Positions 11,368-24,918 of a stretch of 64,000 nt of DNA are shown piece by piece. The notes under the pieces are model-generated. The model did no database searches. It was not told the DNA's origin and saw only the letters and a list, made by a program, of their open reading frames with translations. Source of the stretch: Lichenostomus cassidix (Eukaryota; Chordata; Aves; Passeriformes; Meliphagidae); NCBI GenBank assembly GCA_008360975.2, contig CM039188.1, positions 30,717,944-30,781,943 of the forward strand, in the 5' to 3' direction. A program made the translations under genes and the position numbers. How positions within the stretch are numbered: position 1 is the stretch's first letter; each line of letters opens with the position of its first letter.

Positions 11368-13748
11368 ACCCTTGCAGCATTTCAAAGAGAGCTGAAACTT
11401 TCTAGCACCTCAGGTGGAGTTACAGGCCAGGGCAGGATAGTGAAAAGATCAGGACTGTGGAAAAGTTTTACTATCTTTGTTTATTCACATAAATGTATTT
11501 ATATTTTTGTATTTTTGCTAATACTTCTAACTTTAAACTAGTCCCAGGCTGGAAAAACCCATTTATACTTGACATCTTTTGTGAAAGATCTTCATTTACA
11601 ATGTAGAAAGATGACTGATATTCAATAGGTCCCTTCTTCCAGGCTCCTTTTCCAAAGACTTCATTTATAGGTTGCCAGGTAACCATATGTCTTTGACTCC
11701 TAAATAATACTTCACAGAGGTACAAAAAGCAAGATTTTTTTTCCCAGAGCTGAAATAGCAGGAGCTATCTGAAATGAGCAGTAGCCTTAGCAAATGTGTG
11801 CAGAGCTGACCACTGATACATACACACACAAACCTGATAAAAGCCATTTGCTAAACTCATCAGTGCTCTGTGGATCCAATCCCAAGCACAGACAGTGTGC
11901 ATTTGCCTAGCTGGTATTAAATTGAATCTGCATATTCTTACTTAAGGTCATAATGGTGTTCAATAGGTAAATACTATTCTTCATCTCCTCCAGGAAAAGC
12001 AGCTGTCTGCTGCTCCCAGTCTGCCTCTGCTTCTCCACTGAGCTGGCTGTGGTTTCTGCAATGTGGGAGAGAGGGATAAAAAAGATAAGGGTAATTAAAA
12101 TTGTCAGCATTAACATAAGAAGCCAAATGTCCCTAGAGGACAGTGCCAGCTCTTCCTTCCTCCTACTTTAATCTGAGAAGAAGCCAAGTGCTGTGGAATA
12201 GCCAGGATCACTCATGGAGCTGGGGGAAAGAGCTCAGTGATGGGGCTGGCAGTTTTTCAGCCCACGACAAGGCTGTGGCTCAGTCACCACTTCAATAAAG
12301 TCCCTCATGCTGAGGATCTAACCCAGTGCAAGGCACAGTTAACATGTGGTTATCACTGCCCTGTGCTAACCAGCACCACTGAGAGGATGCAGTGATTTTG
12401 GTTCAATCCCATGTAAATAAAGCACCCCAGTGTCAGCGTGGGGCAGGAGAACCCAAGCTGGGACTGCAGCCTGGGGAACAGGGCGGGTCTGAAAAGCTGC
12501 TGGTGCTGCCAAAGGTTGGAATCGATTTTCTCAGCAGGTAAAGGAAGCTGTGACAACGTGGCCCGAGCAACAAGAAGGTCATTGCTCCAGCATTCCTCTT
12601 GCCCTGGTTGGCTCCCTGGTGAACCTTGCACAAGAGCAGCTCTGGTCTGTCTCTGCTGCAGTCCAAGGGGCAGGGACTGCCTCTGGGGATTTTCTCCACC
12701 TCTTGCCTCTCTGATGTTCAGTGACAGGGCAGGAGTTCCAGCACAGCCCTGCTGGCAGGGAGCTGCCTGAGACAAGGAGCTCGTGTCACACTGTTTGCTG
12801 TTTGCCCCAGTATGGCAAGGAATTTCAGTTTGCATGCCTAGCTTTGGGTCTAAAATCTCCACATGACTTTCATTTCCCCTTAGAGGCTGGCTTTTGAAAG
12901 TTTTCTTTTTCACAGTATTTTTACTTCTGAGGTCATTGTGGAATATTTTACTCAGACATTCAAGCCAAATCAATTCTACCTCCAGACTTTCATCACGGCA
13001 GCAATGCATTAGAACAACTTAATAAAATGTTTATATCAACGTCTGAAGTTCACAGTAATCTGAGAGTGTGCAATGACATCTGTAGGATAAATTGTACAGC
13101 TCAGCACTGAAACATGACCACAGTACAAAGTATATTGTTTGGAAATCTACTGTCAGACATGAAATCCAGCTTTGCAATTTTTGCTTCAGAATTTATACTG
13201 ACACTTCTTTATCATAAATGAGATACTTACATACCATCCTTTTGGGCATTACAGAATACATCAGGATCAGAGCTGGTGCTGAAAACACAGCCCATGTACC
13301 ACTAAAACCAACCAGATTTTTCCTAGCACTGTGCTCATGTTAGCTGTTCTGATAAGGTAAAACTGATAACACATTTATTGTGTATTTTGCTAAGTCTGTG
13401 CTTCTGATGAAGTGCTCTGGAGTTGCAGCATAAAGGCTGCAGGATTATTTCAGCAGAACATGAAAGTCTTAATCCTTTATTGCTGCAAAAGCAAACAACT
13501 CTCCTGATGAGCAGCCTGAGCCAGAACAAGAGAGCACAGAGAAGAATCCTTCCACACAGAGTTACTGCAGTGCTTGGGTAGCACGTTACCCACATGGACC
13601 TCAGAATATGTTTATTTCAAAGTAGGAGGAGTTTAGTACCATAAAGTAGAAATCTGACACCTGCAGCCTGCATTTCTCTCTTTGCATTCCTACCAAACCC
13701 CAGGAAAACAGATTCACACCTGCCAAAGTACCAAAAAGCATCCAGCAC

Positions 13749-13771
13749 AGCTAATACACAGCTAATACACC
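13749..13771. repeat. Two-copy 11-bp tandem repeat
   Basis: 'agctaatacac' occurs twice in direct succession. Short, probably replication slippage. Confidence 0.7.
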
Positions 13772-15063
13772 AGTTTGCTCAAATTGCAAATGATTCATCT
13801 TTTCCACACGCTGGCTTCCTACTGCTTGGTCAGGAATAGTAAGGAGATGTGGGGGAGCTGGAAAGCTCATTTCAACAGCTTTTTTCATTCATAATTCAGT
13901 TGGGGTTGGACCCAAACCCGGTGAAGAACTGTTGCAGTTGTTTGCAGTAGGATTGTAGTATCCAGCCATTTACTATGCAGAGAAAAGCAGGGCTTAGAAA
14001 TTAAACTCAGCCATGTGATGCGATGGAATATTCCAGTCAAATCACAGCCTAGTCCTTCAGACCCTATTCAAATGTTAGGCTGTTTCCAGGTGAAGACAGC
14101 AAAATTGTCTGTAGTGGTTCAGAAGTGTTCAATGAAGTTTCTTGGTTAATATCACAGCAGGAAGACTTAAACAGGTTTAAAGCAGCAGACTTAGAAGTCT
14201 TGCGCTTTACAAAACTGAAAAGAGGATTTTTGAAAGGGCATCTCTGGCCTTGTGAGGCTCTTTTAAAATCATGAAATGTGGGGTGAAATAGCTAATGTAA
14301 TAGCATTTTCCAAAGATTTAAAACACTTGACATGAGTAAGAAACGATACTCTTATCCTTACACTGGCAAAATAATGGAAAAATTAATAAGGGATTTAAAT
14401 GATAGAGATTCAAAGGACAGAAATATAATAAATGTTAATCAGCACCGTTTTTTCTGAAAAATATAGCTTATGCAGCAAACTTGATTTTGAATGAGATTAT
14501 AAATGTGTTGATAATGGCTGTTGTGTAGATATTGATAATATTTTTCTTATATTCTGAGGAAAAATTTTGCCTTCTGCAGGCCTCAGTGAAACATGCATTA
14601 AAAATGAGCTAGCAGATCTCAAAAATGAGATATCATTGGCAATTATTACAGAACTCTTAAAGTGCTCCAGGGAGGTTGGTTGGGGGAACATTAAACAAAA
14701 TGTAGCAGATCGACTGATCAGCTCTGGCTAATCAGGGGCTGGAGCTGGGCATCCCCTCTGGGAGTCAGGAAAACTTGGAAGTATTTCAAACAGTTCAAAC
14801 AGCATTGGAAAATACTGAACATTTTCATCAATGATTCAGCTGCAAGTACATGGATTAAGGCTTGGGGCAGTGGTCAGCATGAGGGCAGGATAGCCCAGTT
14901 TGCTCTACAGTTTATTTTAGATAATTTGAGCCCATGCACAAAATGGAACCAATAGACAATCTGTAAGGGATGCTTCTGCAGAAGGGAGAATTCCACTTGA
15001 AAGATGTTTTAGGAGATTAACTGAAATTCAATGCAATTTTCCAAGGTGACACTGTAGCAGAAA

Positions 15064-15081
15064 GGAGGAGGAGGAGGAGGA
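15064..15081. repeat. (GGA)6 microsatellite
   Basis: Six perfect GGA units followed by degenerate AGAAGG sequence. Confidence 0.92.
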
Positions 15082-17490
15082 AGAAGGAAATGTTAGCTGA
15101 GAAACAGCTGACAAACCTGGGAAGGTGTCTCCCAGGTGTACCACCCTGGTGAGGCTGAAGGCAGCAATGCTTTTCATGGGAAACCCTGACTTGAGAGGTG
15201 TAAAAAGTTGGATTCCAGGTGGAAAACAAACAAATGTGACCAGGGCCAGATATCCTGGTAGAAAGAAGAAATAATCAGGAAGACCACACACAGGTGACAA
15301 TACTGGAATAGACTGTAAGTCCTTACTCAAGGCTTGTTTAATTTAAATTAGAGCCACAACAAGAACTAGAGTCGGCAGGCAGAAACCAAATAAGAAGCTG
15401 TACTCCCATTTTAATGAACTACAAAAAGAAATGATGATGCCTCCATCTCTCGAGGTCTGTGGGTGAAGAAGGATGCAGATATCACAGCCAAACAGAAGAG
15501 AATTTCCTCACTGCGGGGAGACTGGGGGATTGTCATGGGATCTGACCAGCCTGTTCCCTTCTGATCTTCAGTGTAATGAACCTATGAATGAAAAAGCACA
15601 GCTCTTATCGAAGGCAGTTAAATTTTGCCTAAAGTTCTGCAGCATAATTCCAGGTTTTTGAAAACTGAACGAAGTTCTTGGTTCTGAATACAAATCTTGC
15701 ATTACAGTGTTGCTGTTTGCACACATCACAGAGTTCTTGAGCTATTTAATCCTCATTAGTGAAGCATTATTAATCCACAACACTGAAGGACAGGAGGTAT
15801 AATTTAGAGAAATCCTTATGGGAAGGATCTCATAGGAGATAAAAAGGAATTAAAGTGTTTCCATGGGCTAGTAACACAAATCATGGCATTCTAATGCAGT
15901 TATTCTATTAATGTTGTAAATTTAAAATTCTTCACAAGAGTTTTGGGTTCCGATGGGTGCTATACGGTTAGGGAATAATTTTCATTTTAAACCTGTGTTG
16001 TATCTAACCCTGGTCTGTGGAATTCCCATCTTGTTTGCTCCTTAAGGCTCCCAGTAGTAGCAATGAGTTAGAGAACCACTGAACTGTTGAGCTCACTATC
16101 TTGGGGTTATTTTCTTTTGTACTCACCAGCAGTTTAACCTGTCAAAAACAATTATTAAGCAATTTGTAACAGAGTAGAGATGTAAATGGTCTCAAAAACT
16201 TATGACTGAAAAAAGAGCAACAACTTGCTAGAGCTTGCATACTTGTAGGAATCCATATTAACTTGTTTCCCAAGGGTTAGAATACTTGAAAATATTTTGG
16301 AAGGTTAGAATAGTCAGGGATTATCAATCTGGATCAAAGGGGGAAGGCTTTACAGCCATCTGCTCAAGGAGAGAGGGAAATCTCCCTGCACATGCTTCCT
16401 GCATTTCACACAGAACCAAGAGGAGTCGTTCTCAGGGATTCATCCCAAATTCCCAGGGAAGGATGTGATGCCCCTCAGTCTGAGAGGCTGGATCTGCCAT
16501 TTCTTACAGCTTCCATGTGAGAGGTGCAATGCCTTGGAAACAGCAGTCTCCATGAGCAATGCTGCAATCAAAGTGGGAATAAAACAATGGTGTTTTTCGC
16601 AGCACAGACATGGAAAGGGTACAGGCATGATACTCAATTCCAAAATGTTTCAGTGTGGGAGGAAAATTATCTCTGCCAGTAACAAAGGGAGCAAATAAAA
16701 GAGCTTGTATTTGCACTTAATGAAAGCAAATGGCTGTTTTGACCACATTTAGTGGTTCCTCAGCTCCTTCTCCCTGGATTCACCATGCAGTGGAGTTAAA
16801 GACATCAAATACTTAGATTTAAGAGTGACATTTATTTTTATTGCAGCACTTCATAACTTCCAGAGCAGCAGCCTCCAGTCTGGGGCTTCCTACAACCCCT
16901 GCAGTCAGCCTTGACCTCAGTGTTGGTAGGAGGAGACTTTGCCATTTCAGGGCAAGTCTGCTGAGCCTAGTCTGAATAAGAGAACAATTCTCCTCTGCAC
17001 TCACCAAGCCCCAAGCCTGTCTCTTGATTTGCTCACTTCTTATTTCCTCTCCTTTACCAAACTGTAAATATACCCCACACAGGAGGGTAGGATGTTCATG
17101 AAACTGCACTATCCTGCCCACTCCAGTTTTCCTGGGGAAAAAGTGCTCTTTGGCTCTGTCTCTCCAAGCATATTCTTGGGTACAGACCCTCTATGAAGAA
17201 TTTATTTTGGAGATGCATTCTGAAAATTGGGGTGGGATCCAAGTCCTGCACAGGCTCCAGAGCTGCAGTGGAGCTGCAGAGTCCCCGAGTCAGTCATCCA
17301 CCTGCAGAGTCCTGTGCAAGCCTCACACAGAGTTTGCAAATTCATTTGTAAACTTAGGTTATATTGACATGTAGACAAAACCCAAGACCAACTCTAAAAC
17401 TTGCAAACACTTCCACACAAAACATTTTCCAGGAGACCTTCCCAACTTATCATCCCTTTAGGATTTTGGTTGATGTTTGACAGTTCCAGT

Positions 17491-17514
17491 TTTCTTTTTT
17501 TTTTCTTTCTTTTG
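17491..17514. repeat. T/C tract ending in acceptor-like CCCTAG
   Basis: A 24-base T-rich pyrimidine tract runs into 'ttgccctag' at 17520. This would be a good splice-acceptor profile, but no exon downstream has recognisable coding content. Confidence 0.6.
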
Positions 17515-20500
17515 CCCTAGAGAGTCTTTTCTTCCTGTACACAAGTCTGAGTTAAAACTTTGTATTTTCACAAATTCCAGTTCCTTCCTTCTGTGTAGCA
17601 ACTGGAGAGACCATCTTTCTCAGATAGTGTCTCCACAAAATTTCTGTTCCTTAGCAATTGTTTATTTAGGAGCAAACCAGGCAAGTCCATTCTGGAAGAG
17701 TTATTTCCCTTGACCTAGACTCGAGTCCTTTATTCATCTGAATGGATGTCCTGTAAGACCAATGACTCTTGAGCAGTCTGTATTGCTAGCTGGCTTCTGC
17801 ATGCAGTGATTCTTCCTGATAGCCCTTAAGTCAAAGAGAAGTTAAGACTGGAATCTACAATAACAAAGAAAAGTCACCCAACAGTTGGGCAATCAAAGCA
17901 GCATTCACAAAATGTGTGGGATATGTCAGCTGATGCACACACAAAGATTTTTAAGTGCTGTCTCCACACTGTGTTTGTGCTGGGAGCCCTTTTTGTCAGC
18001 AGAGAAAAGAGATATTCCTGGGGCAGCAGGAATATTTTATACATCTTCTTCAGGATGGCATCGATCAGACCTTGGTTCCAGTGAGGAAGATCTTCCCTGC
18101 CAGCAGGCAATCCTGAGGTGACAGTGTCAGATGTCAGAACAGGCCTTGTGGCAGCAGGTTGGCATTTCCAGCTGTCTAAAGCATATGTTTTCTTAGTAGG
18201 AAGAGTGTGCCATGGAACAAAGATAAAAACTATTGTCAAGAGGGGTGGGGATGAGGGGGAGAGAATTAGAGATTCAGAGAGAAAAGAGAAAAAAAGGCAT
18301 AACTAAAATATTTTCACATTATAGAATTCATGCTTCAAAAAATATATAAAAGCTGTTGGATTCCTACAGACAAAGGAGTTTTTGTATTTTTAAAAAAGAG
18401 CTCTACTTACCTGGTATGTGAAATAATAATAATTTATTGATCATAGGTATGTTCTGATAGGTGATCCTGTTGTGCTTAAACAACCACTTGCACAGAATAT
18501 GGTACCACACAAACACAGCTGAAATAAACAGTTTGGAATCCCATTTCCCATTTTCTCTGTTCAGTTTAAGGATTTAGGTCTGCAGGACAGTGACCAGCCA
18601 CTTCCCATGTCACTGTTTAATAGAAGCATTTCAGGAAATAAAGGAAGTTACACAGCAAAAGTGAGCCACACTGTGCAGGAGCATCTGAAATAAGCATTGC
18701 AAGCAATACAAACCTCAACTCCGAGGTAAAATGTGTGCTCTAAATTTAGATCAGCTCATTTGCACATTTGTTTGTTTTATATATTCCTTGCTTGACTTAC
18801 ATTTATCAATATAGTGCTAAATTGCCAAACAGTCCCATTACACTGCTAATATTTACCTCTGCATTTCAATGACAGCTAAAATGCAGTGAAGAAAAAATGC
18901 AATCCTCCATGAGTCAACACTGAGCTGGTAACAAAAAATCCTGGAGCCAAATTCACCTGGTGCTTTTGCTGGGAACAAGAACTGAAGCCCTACATTCTGG
19001 TCACATTTCCCTTGTGGCAGAATTTACATGTTTTACTTAGAAACCTAGATGTGGCATCTTCTATAGACATAAATTACTGTATGATATTAATTGTCCTGCT
19101 GTATCCAGAGGTGATTGTTGCTACCTGTTGCAGCCCAGATCACAGCAACAGGCAAAAAACAATGAAGTATTAAGAAATCTCGAGATTTTTCAGGAGACCA
19201 GGATTAAACCATCAACATCTTCAAAGAAGATTCCCTATTGGTTTGTTAGCAAAAAAAACCCCGAAACAGAAAACCACCAGCTCTGAACTGCAATGTTTTG
19301 GTACCTGCATGTGACAACAATTTCCATAGATTATCAACCTTGCAGATTTTTAACAAAAGTTGTGGAGAATTCAGGATGTGAGATGCATTTTTCCAGAAGT
19401 TCTGTCTCGTCACTTTCAGCAATTAACTACATTCAGAGAAAGAAATCTCAAGTTTTTTTTCTAGGGCAGTAGCATAGCAGCATCCAAAAGCGTGAACCTC
19501 TGTTAAAAGACGAGCTGGAAAAGTACACTGCACAGAAGAATTACACTTAAAATATGGTGTAAGGCACTGACTGTGCTCTCAGATAGGAACTTTGAATTGC
19601 ATTTTGCAGCCATTAACATCTGTTTGGAGAAGGTGGCAGTTTAGAAGTTTCACAGAGAAAAATGGGATTTGAGTCATTGTGCTGGGGTTGTGCCCCAAGG
19701 CTCACAGGGGTGATTTGTTGAACCAAATGTTGTGCTTTGGTGCCACTGTGCTGCAAACAGAAGGGAGTCTGATGGATATTTCAGGATATGGGTTCAATAC
19801 AGTCGATTTGTGATTATTGAGACACAGGCTTAGTGTATGTGTTGGTTTTGATTTTAAGTGACAGCTCCTTTGTCAGGCCTGGGATATAAATAGACTCATT
19901 TCCTCTGGTGCCTCACTCCCAAAGGATGCAGGAAGAACCATCTCATTTCAGGAAGCTTGCTTTGCTCCCAATTTCCAGCCTGTCTGATCAGCTGCTCTCC
20001 ATTTGGGCCCACAGCTAGTGACCTCTTGGCCTGCTAACACCTATGGCAGTGCCAAGGGACAGAGAAGTGCATCTTTCCTTGCTTAACCCTTTCACTTCCT
20101 TGCCAAGCAAAGAGCTCTCCCACCTAATCACAGCAAAGCACAAACCTCCTGGTGCATTTGGTTTATTTCAGACAGAGCTGCAATTGAGTGAAGGCTTTAA
20201 AGCTTTAATGTCTTTAATTTACCAGGCAGATCAAACAGCAGGTGGTGTATTGTTCAACAATTCCAGATATGACTGTGTACAATAATTATGTGTTTTGGTG
20301 CTGTACTTGTGTTTTAATTATCATGAATTAACATCAGTTAAAGACACCAGAGCAGCCAGTGAAGACCTGTGTAAGTGCATTTATTGCTCAGCAGTCTGGG
20401 AGCTGCAGGTTGTGTGAGGAAGTTAGCAGAAATCCAGCATGTTGGTGAGGAGACTCAGGTGTTGCTCAGATTTTCTGTATCTTGGATAAACCATTTGGTC

Positions 20501-21865
20501 TCACTGTCCCCAGTTTCTTCTTGTGTTGCTTGCCAATTTGTAAAACACATTGCAAGTAGGGAAGTGCTTTCTCCTATTTATTTGGACAGAATGATTTGGA
20601 GCAGAGATCTTTTTCACTGTGTGTCCTGGAAGCACTTTTGAAATCCTTTCTCCATCCTCCAAATAAGCAAACACTCACAGTTTTTTCATTATGGTGTTCC
20701 AAGAGGATGTCATTACCACAGGTAACACTGCACATTGCTGAATTAAAGATGGCAGCTTTCCACATGCCACCTTTGTGGAGGTAATCTAATGCCATTAGAA
20801 TTTATTATGGATGTTCAGGTTACAGAGCAGATCCCCTGCCCAGCTTGCATAACCCAATCTCTTATGCTGCCAGAAGAAAAGGAGTCAAGCAGCTAACAGC
20901 ACAATGCTTGTTCAACAGCTTTGCCCAACCTCAGATTCTTGGGGAAATTAATAAGAAATAAATTTCACAAAGAACTTGTATATATTTATACTATAATCTT
21001 CCAAAGAAGAAAAATATAATTCAAGAATAACTCACCAGAAGAATACAAGGGGATCTTAAGGGTAAAGAGGTTTGTTAGATTCCAGAAAACAGAAAGAAGC
21101 CTTCAGTTGTCTGACAGCAGTCTTTAATTATTTAAATTTCTAATGAAAAATAATTTTAAAAGCCAACATGAGCTGTCTTGTACAAATTGATTTCTTAAAA
21201 CATTTAAAATCATTTGGACATTTCACTTTTGTCTGTGTTGCTTCTTCCTTTCATTTCCCCAGCACTTTCCCCTCTGTCTGTGCAGATCAGAGTAGCTGCC
21301 TCTGCAGAACAGCAATCTCATTTTGTTTACTTTGTGTTTCAAAGAGAATTGAACAAGCCCAGGATTCGCTTTCTCTAAAAAAACACTGGCAAGACAAAGG
21401 TATCACAGCTATTCTGGGGACAAGAGGTTCGTTGAAATGGGGAATGGTAAAGACTGGGAGGAAAAAAACAGTCAATGTGTTTTTATCTGAAAAAAGTTAA
21501 TCCTTTTCACAGCCTCATTTTCTTTCCTTTCGAGATAGCTCTCCTTTTTCATTTAGGTTTTAGAGTTTTTAAGCTAGGGGAAGCAAGAAACCGAGATATT
21601 TTCTTTGTTCCTGTCAAGTAGCTTGAGCAGTTTGAGAACAGAAACCAGTCAGAGCAGTGTGATTAGCGTAGCCAATTAGGGTGGATTTGCATATTCACAA
21701 CACAGCTATCGAGAAATAATTCTGCAGAGATAACGCAAGTGTGGCAGTGCCTGTCTGCCAATCAGAGCAGCCTGGCACTGTGCTGGATGGTAATTGGGAA
21801 ATATCCACATATCCACAGGGTGATCCTGCAGAGCTGGCACCTCGAGCAGAGGGGGAAAGGGCGCT

Positions 21866-21905
21866 GGGAATGTGGGAGCAGCAATGGGAATGTTGGAGCA
21901 GCGAT
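21866..21905 (+). repeat. Imperfect tandem duplication, 2 x 20 bp
   Basis: 'gggaatgtgggagcagcaat' (21866-21885) is followed directly by a second copy with two substitutions (21886-21905). It sits at the beginning of a 242-codon open frame whose first ATG lies inside copy one. Confidence 0.85.
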
Positions 21906-24816
21906 GCCCCTGCAAGCTGGGAAAGGTTAATCTGCAGCCCATTTACCCAAAAGCAACAGCATCTGTGAAATTAGTTTGTTTTTCCAGCATTCATTGCAGC
22001 TACAGTTTGTGCTACCTGCCAGTTTTGGGGGCCCAGCCTCATCAGGAGTTTGGGAGACCTGGATTTAAGGAGCAGCTGGAGAGGACTGAGTGCCTTGCAG
22101 CTCCTCCTGTCCACAGGCACAGCAGGATGGGTGAGCTTTGCAAGGGGTACAAGGTGAGCTTCATGCAGTGGATGGATGGTAAACCTCTGCTTTCTTCTGC
22201 CCCAAAAGGCTTTTTGCCAGGGTGTTTTCCAAGGAAAGGCAAGAAAGCAAACAGCCTCCAGGAAACCCTGTACCTTCTGCTGGGGCAGGTGATCACAGCA
22301 GCTTTATTATCTCTGAGGGTGAAAAATCACCTCATGCACCACAGCAACAGCAGCCTGTGCTCCATCTCTGCCTTTCTGGCTCCCAGCACTTGCCATCTCT
22401 TACCAGCAATGCAGCACTGCAAGGATTTGGGTGAGCATGGCCTGGCCAGGGGAATGGCACTCAGAGCTGCACCCCCTGCCCATGGGATCTGCATCCTCAG
22501 GAGGCTCTGCTTTCTTACCAAGGCCCTGACAAGTGATTGGCAGTGTGCAGCATCCGTGTGTGCTGATTTCACACAGAAATACAGTGGCTTCTGTCCTTAA
22601 TGCTCCTGCCTCCCCTGGGTGCTGGCAGCTGAAGTAGTGGTGTGCAATTGCAGCAAACTGGGTCAGGAGGGACTCCCTGGAGCATTCTCCCAGGTGCAAC
22701 TGCACAGGCCTCAGTTGCTTTCAAAACTGCTGTTTCAAAACGCAGAAATTAACTCATGGTATTCACTGCTACAGGATTTCAAGGAAAATTTAACAAAATC
22801 CCTAGAATGGGACCATTAGACAAATGATAAGTTTATAAATTGGTGTCACATCTACTGGGGTAAAGGCTATGAGCTCTCGACCTCTGTGCCACAAAGAGGC
22901 ATTAAGCACATTTAGATGTGGAGAAAGGTCTCCCTCCAGAAAAACATATCTTTCCACAATCACCCATGATAGGCATTTTACTCTGGAATACTCACTCCTG
23001 GTTTATCTAGTCCAGTAACCTATGTAAGATTTTTTTCTTTTTTAATGCTCTCAGTCTGTGATTATCCTCAATTGTCTCTTTCCTTGCTATCCCTTTTGTG
23101 GCACCAGCTCTTTATTAGAAACTTAATAAACTTTGTGTATGTTCTAAAGATAATATTGAAAACGTAAAATTGTGTTCTGCATTTTATAATTGGTGTGGAA
23201 AGAAAGGGGGAGATCTAATCCTATTGGGCCTTCTCTTTTGCTCTCTCTCTCTCTCTCTCTCCCTTTTCCCTTTTGATGGTAAGAAGCAAATTTTAATTAG
23301 CTTCATTTCCACAATTCAGTCATGCATATGTAATCTTTGTTCACACTTTTATAAAGTAAAATTAAGTGAAAGAAATGGGGTAATAATAGAAAGCTTGTCT
23401 GAGCAGAACAAATGTGAATTATCAAACATAAGGAAAGATGACTGGGACTACACAGCTTGAAGTTCTGCAAGGTTTGAGGTGATTTTTCTGAAACGGAAAT
23501 GCATAAATAATATACAGAAACAGGTGCTGATTATCCCATTTTGGGCATCTTTTGTTCATTATATACTTGGGCTGCTGAGGTACAGTGATAACCACAGAAT
23601 GTGAGGAGACTGCTTAATAACAACTTCCTAATGTTTCTCTTTTATCACGAGCTGCAAGTGCCACATGAGCTTGTCTGGTTAATAAAAATCACTTTGTGAG
23701 CCCACTGTTCTTAGATCTGGTATTGGAGCAGATCACTGTACTGGGCCTCTCTCTATTACAGCTGCAAAGGCTGTACTGCCGCTTTGCATTGTAATTTAAA
23801 GGTTTCCTAATCCATATACACACCCTCTAATTAAATGTTTCCAGGGGTTACCTTGGGAGCCTTCAGCGCTATGGTTTGAAACTAAAACTAAAGACCACAT
23901 TAAATTCTTCCCCCCCGGGGTGAGACACAGGAGGGGGAAGAACATTTGCATCCCTGCTACTCAGATTTTTTGAAAGCATGGGCATGACTGGGATTACTGA
24001 CTTCATTATTTCTGTACGTAACTTGAGAAGATGGAAATTTGAAGAGAAACAATCCACGTGTCTAAATCTAGAGCTCATCTTGTTTTATAACTTCTGAGAA
24101 GCCTTGTCAGAGACTAACCAGTTATTTTAAGAAGCTACCAGTTGACTAGCAGCAGCTGCAAACCAGAGGCTCCTGTTGATGTAAATCACTCTGTGGCTGC
24201 ACAGGCTCCACAAGCAGCACTGCAGATGCTGAGGTCCTCATTAGAGGAAGTGTGATGTAGTGAAGCATGTGGGCACACACAGTAGTGAAGCCTGAAGCCC
24301 AGGGAATGTTAAACTCATGAGGAGATACCTTCTCTTCAGCGCCTTTCACACATTCATCCTGACAACACAACCACAGCTTTAGGAGAAACTCCTCTTCCTG
24401 TGACAGGAAGTGAATTTCAGACATGACGGGCTTGCTGTCATTTTTTTCCTCTCGAAACCTGCTGTGCTGTCAGTGACTAAGGATAGCCCAGATTTTGGTT
24501 AATGGTTAACAGAGTAGTATAACCTCACAGACTCTGACTTCCTTCTGCTGGGGCCAGGAGCAAAAGCTGCTTTGCTTGCAGGGGACAAGACAGGGGTGGA
24601 AGGCAGAGCAGTTCACACCGTGAAGAGCTGGAGAACACAAGCTTCACCATGTGGAGAAAGCAGGAGAAAAATCCAAAAAGAGTAGGAGGTGTTTGCCATA
24701 AAGAAAGGTAAGAGCTGAAACACTTTCCTGTTCAGCTTTCTGACTCAGAGGCTGTTGCTCACAAACCTGCAGGTGTGGCTGGTTGAGACACACTCATTAC
24801 ACCTCACTGCTCGGAC
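21906..24816. other. GPR39 proximal 5' flank, no gene recognised
   Basis: Holds the rest of a 242-codon open frame (to 22600) without recognisable homology, a (CT) microsatellite at 23241, and an AT-rich block at about 23620-23850. A donor-like site (AAAG|GTAAGA at 24708) could end a non-coding first exon of GPR39, but no matching strong acceptor was found before the coding exon. No clear TATA box or CpG island is visible next to the exon. Confidence 0.45.
23241..23261. repeat. (CT)10 microsatellite
   Basis: Ten perfect CT units followed by CCC, 1.6 kb upstream of the GPR39 exon. Likely length-polymorphic. Confidence 0.95.
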
Positions 24817-24846
24817 ATGTGTGGCTCAGGGAGAGGGGCAAAGTGA
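24817..24846 (+). other. Short upstream ORF (9 codons plus stop) before GPR39
   Basis: An ATG 102 bases upstream of the receptor start opens a nine-residue frame (MCGSGRGAK) ended by TGA at 24844-24846, in the same frame as the receptor. It would lie in the 5' UTR if transcription starts upstream of it, where it could lower translation of the main frame. The transcription start cannot be placed from sequence alone, so the role is speculative. Confidence 0.3.
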
Positions 24847-24918
24847 GAAAGGAGCTGTTTGCTGAGAATTGAAAGTTGGACGGGGCAGGAGAGCACCTCC
24901 TGCACCCTGGGACTGCTC

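Larger units (their letters stand above)
11370..21865. other. Non-coding DNA upstream of GPR39
   Basis: No supportable gene. A GC-richer patch at about 12420-12790 hosts a 218-codon minus-strand frame (12353-13009) of low-complexity-like composition and no recognised domain. AT-rich blocks with TAAT cores, such as 20180-20345, may be conserved elements but this cannot be shown from one sequence. Confidence 0.55.

Noticed and set aside
12353..13009. 218-codon minus-strand frame
   Set aside because: No domain, no homology I recognise, biased Gln/Ser/Pro composition, and overlapping open frames on both strands in a GC-richer patch where stops are rarer.
17477..17713. Acceptor-like T-rich tract ending CCCTAG with an open frame downstream
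   Set aside because: Downstream frame has no homology and no donor with coding continuation. T-rich tracts followed by AG are common in AT-rich DNA.
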